A stretch of 64,000 bases of DNA from Mucilaginibacter_A sp050954865 (GCA_050954865.1 JBPBQN010000082.1:1-64000), one strand, 5' to 3'; positions 18,293-27,744 are shown, numbered from the stretch's first letter. Notes: generated from the letters alone by a model not told the origin. Numbers and translations: made by a program.

Positions 18293-18347
18293 AACATTAA
18301 ATAAAAAGAGCCTCTTAAAATTTAAGAGGCTCTTTTTATTTAATGTT
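18293..18347. terminator. Very long perfect inverted repeat between convergent genes
   Basis: 55 bases with 27-base perfect arms around a single central base. The inner part (AAAAAGAGCCTC / GAGGCTCTTTTT) is a classic bidirectional rho-independent terminator; the outer arms (AACATTAAAT / ATTTAATGTT) extend it. It serves xth on the plus strand and the lipoprotein gene on the minus strand. It is preceded by a degenerate dispersed repeat (18284-18297). Confidence 0.9.
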
Positions 18348-18355
18348 AAAGCAAA

Positions 18356-19783
18356 TTAATAAACCTGTTTTGCCCTGCTGCTTCCGGAACCATAATAAAA
18401 GTTAGCTATTTTTTTATCGTTTTTACCCGTTAACAAATACGTGTTTGACACAGAATTATTAGTTGTTGTATTAAGATTATTGGTATAACTTAAATTATAA
18501 ATATTATTGTAAGAATCATAAACACTTGCACGTAAAATCACGCCTTTTGCATTTGCAACTAATGCGCCTGCAGCATCTCTTTTAAGATGCACATAACCAT
18601 ATCCGTTTTCGGGCGAAGTATAATAAGTAAGCTTACCGTTTGCGTTTGTGGTTGCTGCTAACATCGGTGCAGTTTGTATAACATTTCCGGCAACGTCTAT
18701 TAAATCAACATTAATTTTTGCATTAGGCGCATAGGTATAAGCATTAAAGTCGGTGCTTCCGTTAACAGTATTTGTAACATTCAATCGTTCAACCTGAAAA
18801 TTACTACCTACTGCAGATAAATAAACTTGATTATAGTAATAATAATTGTAATTGGCTCCTGGCAGATATAAAATTTTACCTCCATTATCAGCCGCAACTT
18901 TAAAATAATAAGCATTAGTTACACTTGGCAGATAAGCGTAATTATTAACATTAAAGTAAGTAGTTATAGTAGTGGCTCGTGGCAGTGCGGCTGGAAATGT
19001 AGTTACAGCATCGTCTTCCGTAGCGTTTACAAAAAGTTTTTGATCGGCTGTAACGGTGGCAAAAGAAATTGTATAATAATTTGGTGCTGCCGGAAGTTTT
19101 AAACTGTAAGTTCCGGCTGCATTTGTATAAACAGGAAACATTACTGTATAATAACCAGTTAATGTGCTTGTAATTGTTGTAGAAGCGGTTACTAAAACGT
19201 TCGCGCCAACTTTTTCTGGTGTAGTATTAGTCAAATCTGTTTCAATATATAAAGTACCGGTAATTTCATTTGACAGATCAGAGGTATTCCACAATTTTAC
19301 CGGCTGTGATGTTATACTTTGTTGTAAAATTTGTGTAGCAGCGTAACCGGTTTTTGTAATCGTAAAAGAACTTGTTGGAAATAAATACAAGCTATTAAAA
19401 GTGGCTGTGCCTTGCGCGTTGGTATTTGCAGAAAACAATTTTCCTTCGGATGATACTGTAACTGTTGCATCGGCTACTGGCGTATTGGTTATCACATCAA
19501 CTACAACTACACTATAATCCTGCTTTTTAGCCGCTACCGTGCTGGCGCGCGTCAAACTGTCATTTAATTTTAACTGCGCTAATGCGGCCGAATTAATCAA
19601 CTGTTGCAAAGCAGTTGCACCAGTTTGTTTAAGTGTTTCCAAATCAATTTCATGCTGATACTTCAGTTCCAGCAACTGTTTTTGAGCATCAATAGCATCC
19701 TGCTCGTTAAAATCTTTTTTACTGCAACTTGCTAAAAATAGGCAAAGTGCCAGCATCATTAAATTTGTAAATTTTGACTTCAT
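18356..19783 (-). CDS. Large surface lipoprotein with Ig-like/carboxypeptidase-regulatory repeats
   Basis: 475 residues; lipobox LFLASC with Cys near 20 followed by SKKDF. After a predicted helical stretch (30-75) come beta-rich modules resembling CarboxypepD_reg domains: VVVVDVITNTPVADATVTV near 93, TLYIETDLTN near 175 and later similar strands. Tyr/Asn/Thr-rich, as in exposed Bacteroidota surface proteins. Stops 8 bases from the terminator hairpin. The barrel-protein gene lies 19 bases upstream on the same strand, so the two are probably one unit. Confidence 0.75.
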   Translation of the reverse strand: MKSKFTNLMMLALCLFLASCSKKDFNEQDAIDAQKQLLELKYQHEIDLETLKQTGATALQQLINSAALAQLKLNDSLTRASTVAAKKQDYSVVVVDVITNTPVADATVTVSSEGKLFSANTNAQGTATFNSLYLFPTSSFTITKTGYAATQILQQSITSQPVKLWNTSDLSNEITGTLYIETDLTNTTPEKVGANVLVTASTTITSTLTGYYTVMFPVYTNAAGTYSLKLPAAPNYYTISFATVTADQKLFVNATEDDAVTTFPAALPRATTITTYFNVNNYAYLPSVTNAYYFKVAADNGGKILYLPGANYNYYYYNQVYLSAVGSNFQVERLNVTNTVNGSTDFNAYTYAPNAKINVDLIDVAGNVIQTAPMLAATTNANGKLTYYTSPENGYGYVHLKRDAAGALVANAKGVILRASVYDSYNNIYNLSYTNNLNTTTNNSVSNTYLLTGKNDKKIANFYYGSGSSRAKQVY

Positions 19784-19802
19784 ATTTGTTTTTAGGTTGA
19801 TT

Positions 19803-20624
19803 TTATTTCTTTACTACAGGAATTATAATTCCGATTTTTGAGATGAAAGAATTGGTTCTTACGTCGCTTCCGAAGCCCGCTTTATCCATGTAAGAATAAT
19901 TTTCTCTAACAGGTGTAAGACCGATCAGGTACCGGAAATCCAACAATAGTTGAATATTAGCATACAAAGGCAGTTTTACATTACCGCCTATAATAAAGTT
20001 CAGCCTGTTACTTTTAAAAACACCAGTTACATTTTGCGAACCGTTTGCTGTGGCAATAATATCTTCTCCGGCAAGCAAATCACCTGTTTTCTGATAGTTT
20101 TCTGTAACGTTAAATGTGTGTGCAACGCTTCCGCCAGTGTAAATTGTGGGTTTCCAGGATTGCTTCAGTTTAAAAGTATAATTTAACAAAAGCGGGATTT
20201 CTATACTGTTTAGAATATAAGAACTGTTTTTTACATTTTTCGTCTCAAAACTTTCTGGCAACCCATATCTGGTATCATCTTTAAAGCTGATTAGCTGGCC
20301 GCCTTGCTGTAAATAATTTGCTTCCAGCTGCACGCCTAACCCTTTAAAAAACTTATAATTGATAGATAATCCTGCTACAACACCTGCATTAAAGCCAGCG
20401 TGCGGTTGTGAAGTGGCAAAACTATTTACGCTTAAACCGCCTGATGCGCCAACATCAAGTTTATTCTGTAATAAGTAAAACGTTTTTTTATTATGCCGTT
20501 GTAATTTATTTTGCGCTAATCCAACATCAGGAAAAAAAATGATCAGCAGAGAATTTAAAAAAAGTAGAGAAACAATTTTGGGCGTTACACTTGCACGTAA
20601 ATAACACCTGAAACGTAAAAACAT
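19803..20624 (-). CDS. Porin-family outer-membrane beta-barrel protein
   Basis: 273 residues with a signal peptide ending VGLAQ near 38. The mature part alternates strands ending in aromatic residues and contains GASGGLSVNSF, GLSINYKFFKGLGVQLEANY-like strands and a C-terminal DFRYLIGLTPV...SFISKIGIIIPV, matching the OmpW/PorT-like (outer membrane beta-barrel, family 2) pattern. Probably forms a small barrel next to the neighbouring lipoprotein. Function unknown. Confidence 0.78.
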   Translation of the reverse strand: MFLRFRCYLRASVTPKIVSLLFLNSLLIIFFPDVGLAQNKLQRHNKKTFYLLQNKLDVGASGGLSVNSFATSQPHAGFNAGVVAGLSINYKFFKGLGVQLEANYLQQGGQLISFKDDTRYGLPESFETKNVKNSSYILNSIEIPLLLNYTFKLKQSWKPTIYTGGSVAHTFNVTENYQKTGDLLAGEDIIATANGSQNVTGVFKSNRLNFIIGGNVKLPLYANIQLLLDFRYLIGLTPVRENYSYMDKAGFGSDVRTNSFISKIGIIIPVVKK

Positions 20625-20744
20625 ATAAGTTATAAATTGTGGTTTAAAGGGCTTTAAATGTAAAATTATTTATTGTGATTTATAATAATATTTTACTTTA
20701 TACGTTTTTTGAACCAAAATAGTTTGTGGATTTGGCATGTGTAA

Positions 20745-21314
20745 TTAAAAACTAAAAACTTTCCCCGGCGTAACGCAGCCATGCAGCTTCACATCCTGCT
20801 GATTTACATCTTCAATCAAATCAACCGGCTCAAAAAAAGACAATCCGATAAACTGCTTTCCAACTTCGCAATCCGCTAAAAAACGATCGTAAAAACCGCC
20901 GCCGTAACCAACGCGGTTTCCCTGTAAATCAAAAGCCAGCAGCGGAACGATGACAATGCTGTTTTTATCGACAAAAAATTGGTTTCCGCTGATTGGTTCG
21001 GGAATGCCGAATTTATTTTCAGCAATAATCAAATCTTTATCATCTAAAAAACTGGTTAATGTTTTTTGCTGAAAATCAGCTTTTGGATAAACGCGTTTAA
21101 TTTGCGGATGCTGTTTTTGCAGGTAATTTAGCAACGGTTTGGTATCTGGTTCTTTGGTTCGCAGCATTGGCAAAAAAGCATGAACAGCGTTTATTCCTCC
21201 AAAATCAAGCTGCATAAATTGCTGTAATAATTGCTGATTTAAGGCTTGATATTCGGCTTCCGAAAGCTGCAAACGCTTTTCCAGATAAATTTTGCGGAGT
21301 TCGGCTTTCAACAT
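20745..21314 (-). CDS. 5-formyltetrahydrofolate cyclo-ligase
   Basis: 189 residues from the ATG at 21314 (MLKAELRKIYLEKR), the usual opening of the family; the longer frame to 21338 is not needed. FGIPEP near 90 and GYGGGFYDRFL near 140 are the nucleotide- and folate-binding signatures. It converts 5-formyl-THF to 5,10-methenyl-THF with ATP. Faces the M20 gene at 21384 across a 69-base divergent gap. Confidence 0.92.
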   Translation of the reverse strand: MLKAELRKIYLEKRLQLSEAEYQALNQQLLQQFMQLDFGGINAVHAFLPMLRTKEPDTKPLLNYLQKQHPQIKRVYPKADFQQKTLTSFLDDKDLIIAENKFGIPEPISGNQFFVDKNSIVIVPLLAFDLQGNRVGYGGGFYDRFLADCEVGKQFIGLSFFEPVDLIEDVNQQDVKLHGCVTPGKVFSF

Positions 21315-21383
21315 AAATTTAAAGATAACAAAACTCAAATTGCCGCTTTTTATTTATCTTGAAAAACATTCCAAACTGTTTTT

Positions 21384-22832
21384 ATGGGCAAAAAAATTAT
21401 GCTGTTTTTATGGGCTATTTTTGGGATTTTGGCGATAACCGTTTTCGCTAAAACATTCACTTTCAACTCGATACAACCCAAATTTCCGGCGGTAAAAACA
21501 GTATCTGTAAGCGATAGTGCTGTGGCACATTTGCAGCGTGGAATTGGTTTTAAAACTGTTTCCTTTTCGGATGCTGTTAAAACCGACAGCAGCGTTTTCC
21601 TGACTTTTCACCGTTATCTGGCCAAAACGTATCCGCTTATTCACCAAAATTTACCGTTGGAAAAAGTTGCCGGTTATTCTTTGGTTTATACCTGGAAAGG
21701 TAAAAATTTCCGCTTAAAACCAATTGTTTTGATGGCACATCAGGATGTTGTTCCGGTAGAAAAAGCAAGTTTAGCACAATGGAAAGCTGATCCGTTTACA
21801 GGAACAATTGAAAACGGAAAAATTTTGGGTCGAGGTGCTGCCGATGATAAATCCAGTTTATTTGCTTTGCTGGAAGCCACGGAAAAGCTTTTGCAGGAAA
21901 ATTATCAGCCCGAAAGAACCATTTATTTTGTTTTCGGGCACGATGAAGAAGCTGGCGGCAAAGGTGTAAAAGCGGTTGCAGCTCTGTTTAAATCGAGAAA
22001 AATTAAAGCGGACTGGGTTTTGGATGAAGGCGGCGAAATCACTAAAAAAGAAATTCCGGGTTTGCAGGGAACGCCGGTTGCGCTGATTGGCACTTCTGAA
22101 AAAGGATATTTATCAATTGATTTAAAAGTGAATATTGAAGGCGGACATTCATCCATGCCGAAAACCGAAACGGCTGTGGATGTGCTGATTGCAGCAATAC
22201 AAAAACTCAGATTAAAACCTTTTCCGGCCAGTTTTGCCGGTTCTACCGAAGATTTTTTTAAATATTTAGGTCCGGAAATGCCTTTTACCACCAAAATGGC
22301 GATTGCCAACCAATGGCTTTTTAAACCGCTTTTATATAAAATTTATGAAAAATCTCCCGGCGGAAATGCACTGATTCGTACCACAATTGCGCCAACCATA
22401 TTGCAAGCTGGCATAAAAGACAATGTTGTTCCAACTTCTGCAAGCGCAACTATTAACTTCCGGTTGTTGCCTGGTACTTCTATTGATGCTGTTTTTAGGC
22501 ATGTAAAAACAGCAATCAACGATAATCGTGTTCAACTACTTAAACAAACTGCTTTTGCGGAAGAAGCATCAGCCATAACTTCAACACAAAGCGAAGGTTT
22601 TAAACAATTGGAAAAAGCGGTGGTAGAAAATTATCCGGGAACATTAATTGCACCTTATTTAACCGTTGGCGCAACAGATTCAAGGCAAATGGCTGGAATT
22701 TCCAACTATATTTTACGGTTCGTTCCGGTTACTGATTTGGAAGGAATGCACGGCCTGAATGAAAAAGTTGGCGTGGAAGAGTACAAAAAAGCGATTGGTT
22801 TTTACTATCTGCTGATGAAGGATTTGAAGTAA
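21384..22832 (+). CDS. M20 family peptidase, CPS1/PM20D1-like
   Basis: 482 residues with an N-terminal membrane anchor or uncleaved signal (LFLWAIFGILAITVFA). Zinc motifs: LMAHQDVVPV near 117, GRGAADDKSS near 150, GHDEEAGG near 188 and DEGGEI near 212. The long form with an anchor resembles carboxypeptidase S. Repeats with the AC core lie within the coding region at 21399, 21491, 22485 and 22503; the last two form an inverted pair that encodes DAVF...VKTAI. Confidence 0.87.
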   Translation: MGKKIMLFLWAIFGILAITVFAKTFTFNSIQPKFPAVKTVSVSDSAVAHLQRGIGFKTVSFSDAVKTDSSVFLTFHRYLAKTYPLIHQNLPLEKVAGYSLVYTWKGKNFRLKPIVLMAHQDVVPVEKASLAQWKADPFTGTIENGKILGRGAADDKSSLFALLEATEKLLQENYQPERTIYFVFGHDEEAGGKGVKAVAALFKSRKIKADWVLDEGGEITKKEIPGLQGTPVALIGTSEKGYLSIDLKVNIEGGHSSMPKTETAVDVLIAAIQKLRLKPFPASFAGSTEDFFKYLGPEMPFTTKMAIANQWLFKPLLYKIYEKSPGGNALIRTTIAPTILQAGIKDNVVPTSASATINFRLLPGTSIDAVFRHVKTAINDNRVQLLKQTAFAEEASAITSTQSEGFKQLEKAVVENYPGTLIAPYLTVGATDSRQMAGISNYILRFVPVTDLEGMHGLNEKVGVEEYKKAIGFYYLLMKDLK

Positions 22833-22842
22833 AGTTTTGCAG

Positions 22843-22926
22843 TGTCATCTCGAACTGAAGGGAGAGATCTTATTCAAAATGATTTGCATATTCGATTAAG
22901 ATTCCTCCCTTCGATTCGGAATAACA
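22843..22926. repeat. REP-like imperfect palindrome
   Basis: About 30-base arms: TGTCATCTCGAACTGAAGG at the left and, in reverse, TGTTATTCCGAATCGAAGG from the right, differing mostly by transitions that still allow G-U pairs. The loop is about 22 bases. Its opening TGTCAT-CGAA pattern is the type of dispersed palindrome common in Bacteroidota genomes. A diverged relative is at 56204-56292. Confidence 0.65.
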
Positions 22927-22941
22927 AACCAAATTTATGCC

Positions 22942-22956
22942 GATAAAAACAGTATC
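22942..22956 (+). repeat. Dispersed 15-base repeat, AC subtype, exact
   Basis: GATAAAAACAGTATC after AAATTTATGCC, immediately after the REP-like palindrome. Confidence 0.85.
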
Positions 22957-22965
22957 AATGCACCT

Positions 22966-23091
22966 TTAACCAATGGCCAAATTCAAAACCTGCAATAGCT
23001 GTTTAATAATTGCCGCAGTAATCCAAACGGCAAATGCAGCTTGTAGAACAGGCTGATTTTTATATCGATCAAACAATTGCTTACATTTCAT
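22966..23091 (-). CDS. Small putative membrane protein
   Basis: 41 residues starting MKCKQLFDRYKN, with one hydrophobic segment (AAFAVWITAAIIKQLLQVL, about 19-37). It begins 11 bases after the efp stop on the same strand, so it would be co-transcribed. No family is recognised; a chance open frame cannot be excluded. Confidence 0.45.
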   Translation of the reverse strand: MKCKQLFDRYKNQPVLQAAFAVWITAAIIKQLLQVLNLAIG

Positions 23092-23102
23092 AGGTAAAAT
23101 AT

Positions 23103-23663
23103 TTATTTTACACGCTCTACGTAACTTCCTGTTGCGGTATCAACCTTCACTTTATCACCCAAATTAATAAACAAAGGCACTTTAATTTCGGCACCGGTTT
23201 CTACTGTAGCATTTTTCATGGCGCCGGTTGAAGTATCACCTTTAACGGCCGGTTCTGTATATGTAACTTCCAGTTCTGCGGAAGCTGGCGCTTTAGCCAT
23301 AATCGGCTCATCACTTTCAAAAGCTACAATTACGTTGGCTCCTTCTTTCAAAAATTTTACAGCTGTACCGAACAAAAATTTAGGAATATTAAACTGCTCG
23401 TAAGTAGCATTATCCATCACTACCAAATCATTTCCATCTTCATAAAGATACTGATAATCAGTAGTTTCTACGCGTGCAATTTCTACTTCTTCATCTGTAC
23501 GAAAACGGTATTCTACCAGTTTGCCGGTTTTTACGTTGCGCATACGCGCCTGATAGAAAGCGCGTAAATTGCCCGGCGTACGGTGGATAAATTCTTCTAC
23601 CTGAATCAGTTCGCCATTAAAACGCAGGATGTTACCATTTTTTATATCAGATGCCTTAGCCAT
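23103..23663 (-). CDS. efp: Elongation factor P
   Basis: 186 residues with the three EF-P domains: KOW-like (1-65), OB (66-127) and C-terminal OB ending FINLGDKVKVDTATGSYVERV. It relieves ribosome stalling at proline runs. The loop that normally carries the modified Lys34 or Arg34 reads TPGNLRAF, so the tip residue aligned with Lys34 is Asn. EpmA- or EarP-type modification at that position would therefore not apply. It ends the lpx block. Confidence 0.93.
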   Translation of the reverse strand: MAKASDIKNGNILRFNGELIQVEEFIHRTPGNLRAFYQARMRNVKTGKLVEYRFRTDEEVEIARVETTDYQYLYEDGNDLVVMDNATYEQFNIPKFLFGTAVKFLKEGANVIVAFESDEPIMAKAPASAELEVTYTEPAVKGDTSTGAMKNATVETGAEIKVPLFINLGDKVKVDTATGSYVERVK

Positions 23664-23761
23664 AATCCGTTTAATTTTTCAGAGCCGCAAAATTAGCAAT
23701 CAGCCCGAAAGAAACAAACAGCTGAATTTGGGTTGATTAAAACTTTCACTGAATTTATGCC

Positions 23762-23776
23762 GGTAAAAACAGCATC
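23762..23776 (+). repeat. Dispersed repeat, AC subtype
   Basis: GGTAAAAACAGCATC after AATTTATGCC, touching the stop codon of the ABC ATPase gene. Confidence 0.75.
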
Positions 23777-24401
23777 AGGATTTTTGTTTATAATCCAGAA
23801 TATTCAGTCGGTCTTTGCAGAAACTGTATTCGTGTTCCTGGTTGGAGCAGATGATCGTTAACCGATTTGCAGAAAACTTTTCGATCAGTTTTAAGTACCA
23901 GTCAAGTCCTTGCGTGTCTAAATTGGCGGTCGGTTCGTCGAGCATTAGCAATGGCGTATCGGCACAAAAAGCCAGCGCCAGTTTTACGCGCTGCTTCATG
24001 CCGGAAGAAAAATAACGGATCAATTTATTTTTACTGCTTTCCATTTGCAGCAATTCGATAATTTGGTTTCGATCCACTCCAGCAGCATATTTTTTAAATT
24101 GAAAATGAAAATCGATGACTTCCGTTAAACTAAATTCTTCAATCAGTTCCAGATAAGGCGCAGCCAAACTTACGTGCTGGTAAACTTGTTCAATCTCAAC
24201 AGTTTTATGCTGATAAAAGAAGCTTATTGTTCCGGCAGAAGGCGACAAACTACCGTTCAAAATTTGTAATAAAGTAGATTTTCCGGAACCGTTGATACCT
24301 AAAATGGCGTAAGTTTTGGGCTGAGAAAAAGTATAATTGATATTCCTGAAAATCCAGTCGCGATTAAAACGCCGACCTAAATTTTCGAGAATAATTTCCA
24401 T
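23775..24401 (-). CDS. ABC transporter ATP-binding protein
   Basis: 208 residues. Walker A GINGSGKST near 35, signature SSGMKQRVKLA near 130, Walker B LLMLDEPTANLD near 152 and a His-switch region with ICSNQEHEY. A single nucleotide-binding domain with no permease next to it. It follows lpxA by 18 bases in the lpx-efp block, a placement often seen in Bacteroidota, so a role in lipid A or LPS handling is possible but not shown. Confidence 0.9.
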   Translation of the reverse strand: MEIILENLGRRFNRDWIFRNINYTFSQPKTYAILGINGSGKSTLLQILNGSLSPSAGTISFFYQHKTVEIEQVYQHVSLAAPYLELIEEFSLTEVIDFHFQFKKYAAGVDRNQIIELLQMESSKNKLIRYFSSGMKQRVKLALAFCADTPLLMLDEPTANLDTQGLDWYLKLIEKFSANRLTIICSNQEHEYSFCKDRLNILDYKQKS

Positions 24402-24419
24402 TCCTTCAGTTTTTCAAGT

Positions 24420-25211
24420 TTAAAATGAGGAAGGATTGCCGAAACCTTTCATAATTCCACGGTTGGAATTTCTGATAAAATCTAAAATTTCATCACGAAT
24501 TTCTGTTGGTTGCCGTTCTGCTTCGATCATGTACAAAGCATTACTCAGATTGTGTTTTTTAACGAAAATTGTACGGTAAATATCCTGAATTTCATTGATC
24601 TGTTCCGAAGAGTAACCTCTCCTGCGCAACCCAACGGAGTTGATGCCAACGTAAGAAAGCGGCTCGCGGGCAGCTTTTACATACGGCGGTACATCTTTTC
24701 GTACTAAAGAACCGCCGGTAACAAAAGCGTGCGCGCCAATCTGGCAAAACTGGTGTACGGCAACCATTCCGGCTAAAACCACATAATCACTAATGGTTAC
24801 GTGCCCGGCCAACGTAGTGTTGTTAGAGAAAATGCAGTTATTACCAATCTGGCAATCATGGCCAACGTGGCCATAAGCCATAATCAGGCAATTATCACCC
24901 ACAACGGTTTTCCAGCGGTCTTTTGTGCCACGGTTAATGGTTACACATTCTCGAATGGTGGTGTTGTTGCCGATTTCAGCCGTGGTTTTTTCTCCGGCAA
25001 ATTTCAAATCCTGCGGAATGGCAGAAATTACGGCACCCGGAAAAATACGGCAGTTTTTACCAATGCGTGCACCATCCATAATAGTAACGTTGGAGCCGAT
25101 CCATGTTCCTTCGCCAATTTGCACATCACCATAAATGGTCGAAAAAGGTTCAATCACCACTTGATCTGCAATTTTTGCATCCGGATGAATATAGGCTAAA
25201 GGCTGGATCAT
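24420..25211 (-). CDS. lpxA: UDP-N-acetylglucosamine acyltransferase
   Basis: 263 residues; left-handed beta-helix hexapeptide repeats from residue 5 to 190 (for example IGEGTWIGSNVTIMDGARIG) then a helical C-terminus. GHVGHDCQIGNN near 120 holds the catalytic His. First step of lipid A synthesis. Its ATG overlaps the lpxC/fabZ stop by 4 bases, indicating translational coupling. Confidence 0.95.
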   Translation of the reverse strand: MIQPLAYIHPDAKIADQVVIEPFSTIYGDVQIGEGTWIGSNVTIMDGARIGKNCRIFPGAVISAIPQDLKFAGEKTTAEIGNNTTIRECVTINRGTKDRWKTVVGDNCLIMAYGHVGHDCQIGNNCIFSNNTTLAGHVTISDYVVLAGMVAVHQFCQIGAHAFVTGGSLVRKDVPPYVKAAREPLSYVGINSVGLRRRGYSSEQINEIQDIYRTIFVKKHNLSNALYMIEAERQPTEIRDEILDFIRNSNRGIMKGFGNPSSF

Positions 25212-26608
25212 GCGTTTTTGTATCTAACAATCTGGGCCATCAATTCGGCTTCTACTACTACTTTATCGCCAACGGTGCCAACACCTTTCATCTGTGCAAT
25301 GCCACGGCGGATGGGTGCCAGCAAATCACACTGAAAAACAACGGTATCGCCGGGCAAAACTTTATCTTTAAAACGCGCATTTTCGATCTTTAAAAACAGC
25401 GTTAACCAATTTTCCGGATCAGGCACGGTGTTGAGTACTAAAATTCCGCCGGTTTGCGCCATGGCTTCAATCTGCAAAACACCCGGCATTACCGGTGCGC
25501 CTGGAAAATGGCCTGCAAAAAAAGGCTCGTTCATGGTAACTGCTTTTACGCCAACTACGTGGGTTTTCGTTAGTTCCATAATCCGGTCGATCAGCAACAT
25601 GGGTGGCCTGTGCGGCAAAATATTCATGATTTGCACCGTATCATAAACCGGCTTCGTGTTTGGGTTATACTGATAAAAGGTTTTTTTAGAACGCTCTTTT
25701 TTAATCAATGCTTTTATTTTTTTGGCGAAAGCAATATTCGCTGCATGACCGGGACGCGCGGCCATAATATGACCTTTTAGCGGAACACCAACCAAAGCCA
25801 GATCACCAATCATGTCTAACAACTTATGACGTGCTGGTTCGTTTTGATGACGAAGTTCGATGTTATTTAAAATTCCCTGCGGAGCAACATCGATGTCTTT
25901 ACGATTAAACAAGGTAGCCAAGTGCTGCAGTTCTTCTTGGTTTACATCGCGATCAACTACCACAATAGCATTGTTAATATCGCCGCCTTTTATTAAGTTA
26001 TGCTTTAATAGCATTTCCAATTCGTGCAAAAAGCAGAAAGTACGACAGGAAGCGATTTCACGGCGAAACTCCGTAATGGTAGAAATACTGGCGTGCTGAC
26101 TGCCTAAAACCGGCGAATTATAATCAACCATACAAGTAAAGCGGTAATCATCCAGCGGCATAGCAACCATATCAACTTTACGATCTGGTTCTGAATAATG
26201 GATGTTGTATGGAATGCTGAAATACTCACGCTCAGCATCTTGCTCTTTAAACCCAACTTCCACCAAAGCATCTACATATTGCAGCGAACTGCCGTCCATT
26301 ATGGGTGTTTCCGGTCCGTCCAGATCAATCAGCACATTATCAACTTCTAAACCAACCAACGAAGCCAAAACATGCTCAACTGTATTTACAGAAGCACCAT
26401 TTTGAGTAATTGTAGTACCGCGGGAAGTATCGGTTACGTTATCTACATCGGCATCAATTATCGGCTGACCTTCAATATCTATTCTTCTGAACTTAAAGCC
26501 GTGATTTTCGGGAGCCGGACGGAAAGTTAAAGTTACTTTCTCGCCTGTATGCAAACCTGTTCCCGAAACAGAAACTTCAGCTTTAATAGTTCTTTGTTTT
26601 GTGTTCAT
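25208..26608 (-). CDS. lpxC/fabZ: Bifunctional LpxC deacetylase / FabZ dehydratase
   Basis: 466 residues from the ATG at 26608. N-terminal LpxC (1-310): SGTGLHTGEKV near 12, EHVLASLVGL near 76 with a zinc His, and KGHIMAARPGHAAN near 270. C-terminal FabZ (325-466): ILPHRPPMLLIDRI and GHFPGAPVMPGVLQIEAMAQ-like helix with the catalytic His and Glu. The fusion is the normal Bacteroidota arrangement and links the committed lipid A step to hydroxyacyl-ACP supply. Confidence 0.95.
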   Translation of the reverse strand: MNTKQRTIKAEVSVSGTGLHTGEKVTLTFRPAPENHGFKFRRIDIEGQPIIDADVDNVTDTSRGTTITQNGASVNTVEHVLASLVGLEVDNVLIDLDGPETPIMDGSSLQYVDALVEVGFKEQDAEREYFSIPYNIHYSEPDRKVDMVAMPLDDYRFTCMVDYNSPVLGSQHASISTITEFRREIASCRTFCFLHELEMLLKHNLIKGGDINNAIVVVDRDVNQEELQHLATLFNRKDIDVAPQGILNNIELRHQNEPARHKLLDMIGDLALVGVPLKGHIMAARPGHAANIAFAKKIKALIKKERSKKTFYQYNPNTKPVYDTVQIMNILPHRPPMLLIDRIMELTKTHVVGVKAVTMNEPFFAGHFPGAPVMPGVLQIEAMAQTGGILVLNTVPDPENWLTLFLKIENARFKDKVLPGDTVVFQCDLLAPIRRGIAQMKGVGTVGDKVVVEAELMAQIVRYKNA

Positions 26609-26620
26609 ATTTATCAAATA

Positions 26621-27682
26621 TTATTGCTGAGGCTTCATATAAAGTTCGGAAGCTTGCTGCAAATCGGCCAGTTGTTTTTCCAGCTCTTGTATTTTTTTCT
26701 CCAGTTCGGGCAAACGGTTTACCCGGATTTGCGATCGCATGTGATCCTGATAATTGGTTGCCGGCGCACCGGCCCATTTTTTATTTTCTTCTTTAATGGA
26801 TCTGCTGATGCCGGATTGTGCCTGCACCTGCGAACCTTTGGCAATATTGATATGTCCAACAACACCAACTTGTCCGCCCAAAACCACGTTTTCGCCAATT
26901 TTGGTACTGCCGGAAATGCCGGTTTGCGCTGCCACAACGGTATTGCAGCCAATTTCTACATTATGCGCAATTTGAACTAAGTTATCCAGTTTCACGCCTT
27001 TGCGAATGATAGTTGAACCCATCGTGGCACGATCAATTGTAGTATTTGCACCGATTTCTACGTCATCCTCAATAATTACATTACCAATCTGGGCTATTTT
27101 TTGATAACTGCCATCACCTTGCGGCGCAAAACCAAAACCATCACCGCCAACAATTACGCCCGAATGCAGCGTAACATCATTACCGATTTTACAATCGAAA
27201 TAAATTTTTACTCCGGCAAAAACAGTAACATCATTTCCTAAGACAACATCCGCAGCCAGGTAAGAATTTGGGTAGATGCGGCAATTATCACCCAAAACAA
27301 CATTTGCGCCGATATATGAAAACGCACCGATATAAACATCTTTTCCCAGCTTTGCGGTTGGATGGATATAACTTGGCTGCTCAATGCCTGGTTTGGCCAG
27401 TTTGCTTTGGTTGTATTTATCGAGCAAAATGGAAATGGCGATGTACGGATTTTCTACCCGAATCAAGGTAGCATTTACAGGTTCTGTTAAAACCTGTTCC
27501 CGATCAATAATAATGATTGAAGCCTGCGTGGTATATAAATACTGTTCGTATTTTGGGTTAGCCAGAAAAGATAAACTTCCGGCTGTAGCTTCTTCAATTT
27601 TAGCCAGCTGATTAACCGTAACTTCAGGACCTTCAACAGTTCCGTTTAACAATAAGCTGATCTCAAGTGCGGTTAATTGCAT
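26621..27682 (-). CDS. lpxD: UDP-3-O-acyl-glucosamine N-acyltransferase
   Basis: 353 residues. N-terminal uridine-binding domain (1-100, SLSFLANPKYEQYLY), beta-helix of hexapeptide repeats (105-300) and a C-terminal coiled coil (LPELEKKIQELEKQLADLQ). AHNVEIG near 240 contains the catalytic His. Third step of lipid A synthesis. Twelve bases separate it from lpxC/fabZ. Confidence 0.95.
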   Translation of the reverse strand: MQLTALEISLLLNGTVEGPEVTVNQLAKIEEATAGSLSFLANPKYEQYLYTTQASIIIIDREQVLTEPVNATLIRVENPYIAISILLDKYNQSKLAKPGIEQPSYIHPTAKLGKDVYIGAFSYIGANVVLGDNCRIYPNSYLAADVVLGNDVTVFAGVKIYFDCKIGNDVTLHSGVIVGGDGFGFAPQGDGSYQKIAQIGNVIIEDDVEIGANTTIDRATMGSTIIRKGVKLDNLVQIAHNVEIGCNTVVAAQTGISGSTKIGENVVLGGQVGVVGHINIAKGSQVQAQSGISRSIKEENKKWAGAPATNYQDHMRSQIRVNRLPELEKKIQELEKQLADLQQASELYMKPQQ

Positions 27683-27744
27683 CGGACAAATTTAATTCTA
27701 AATATCAAAGCAGCAAATTATTAAAAACCGCTGGATTTTGTTTG

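Noticed and set aside
26621..26980. Plus-strand and other-frame open frames opposite lpxD and other large genes
   Set aside because: They are shadows of conserved genes in other frames without domain patterns of their own.
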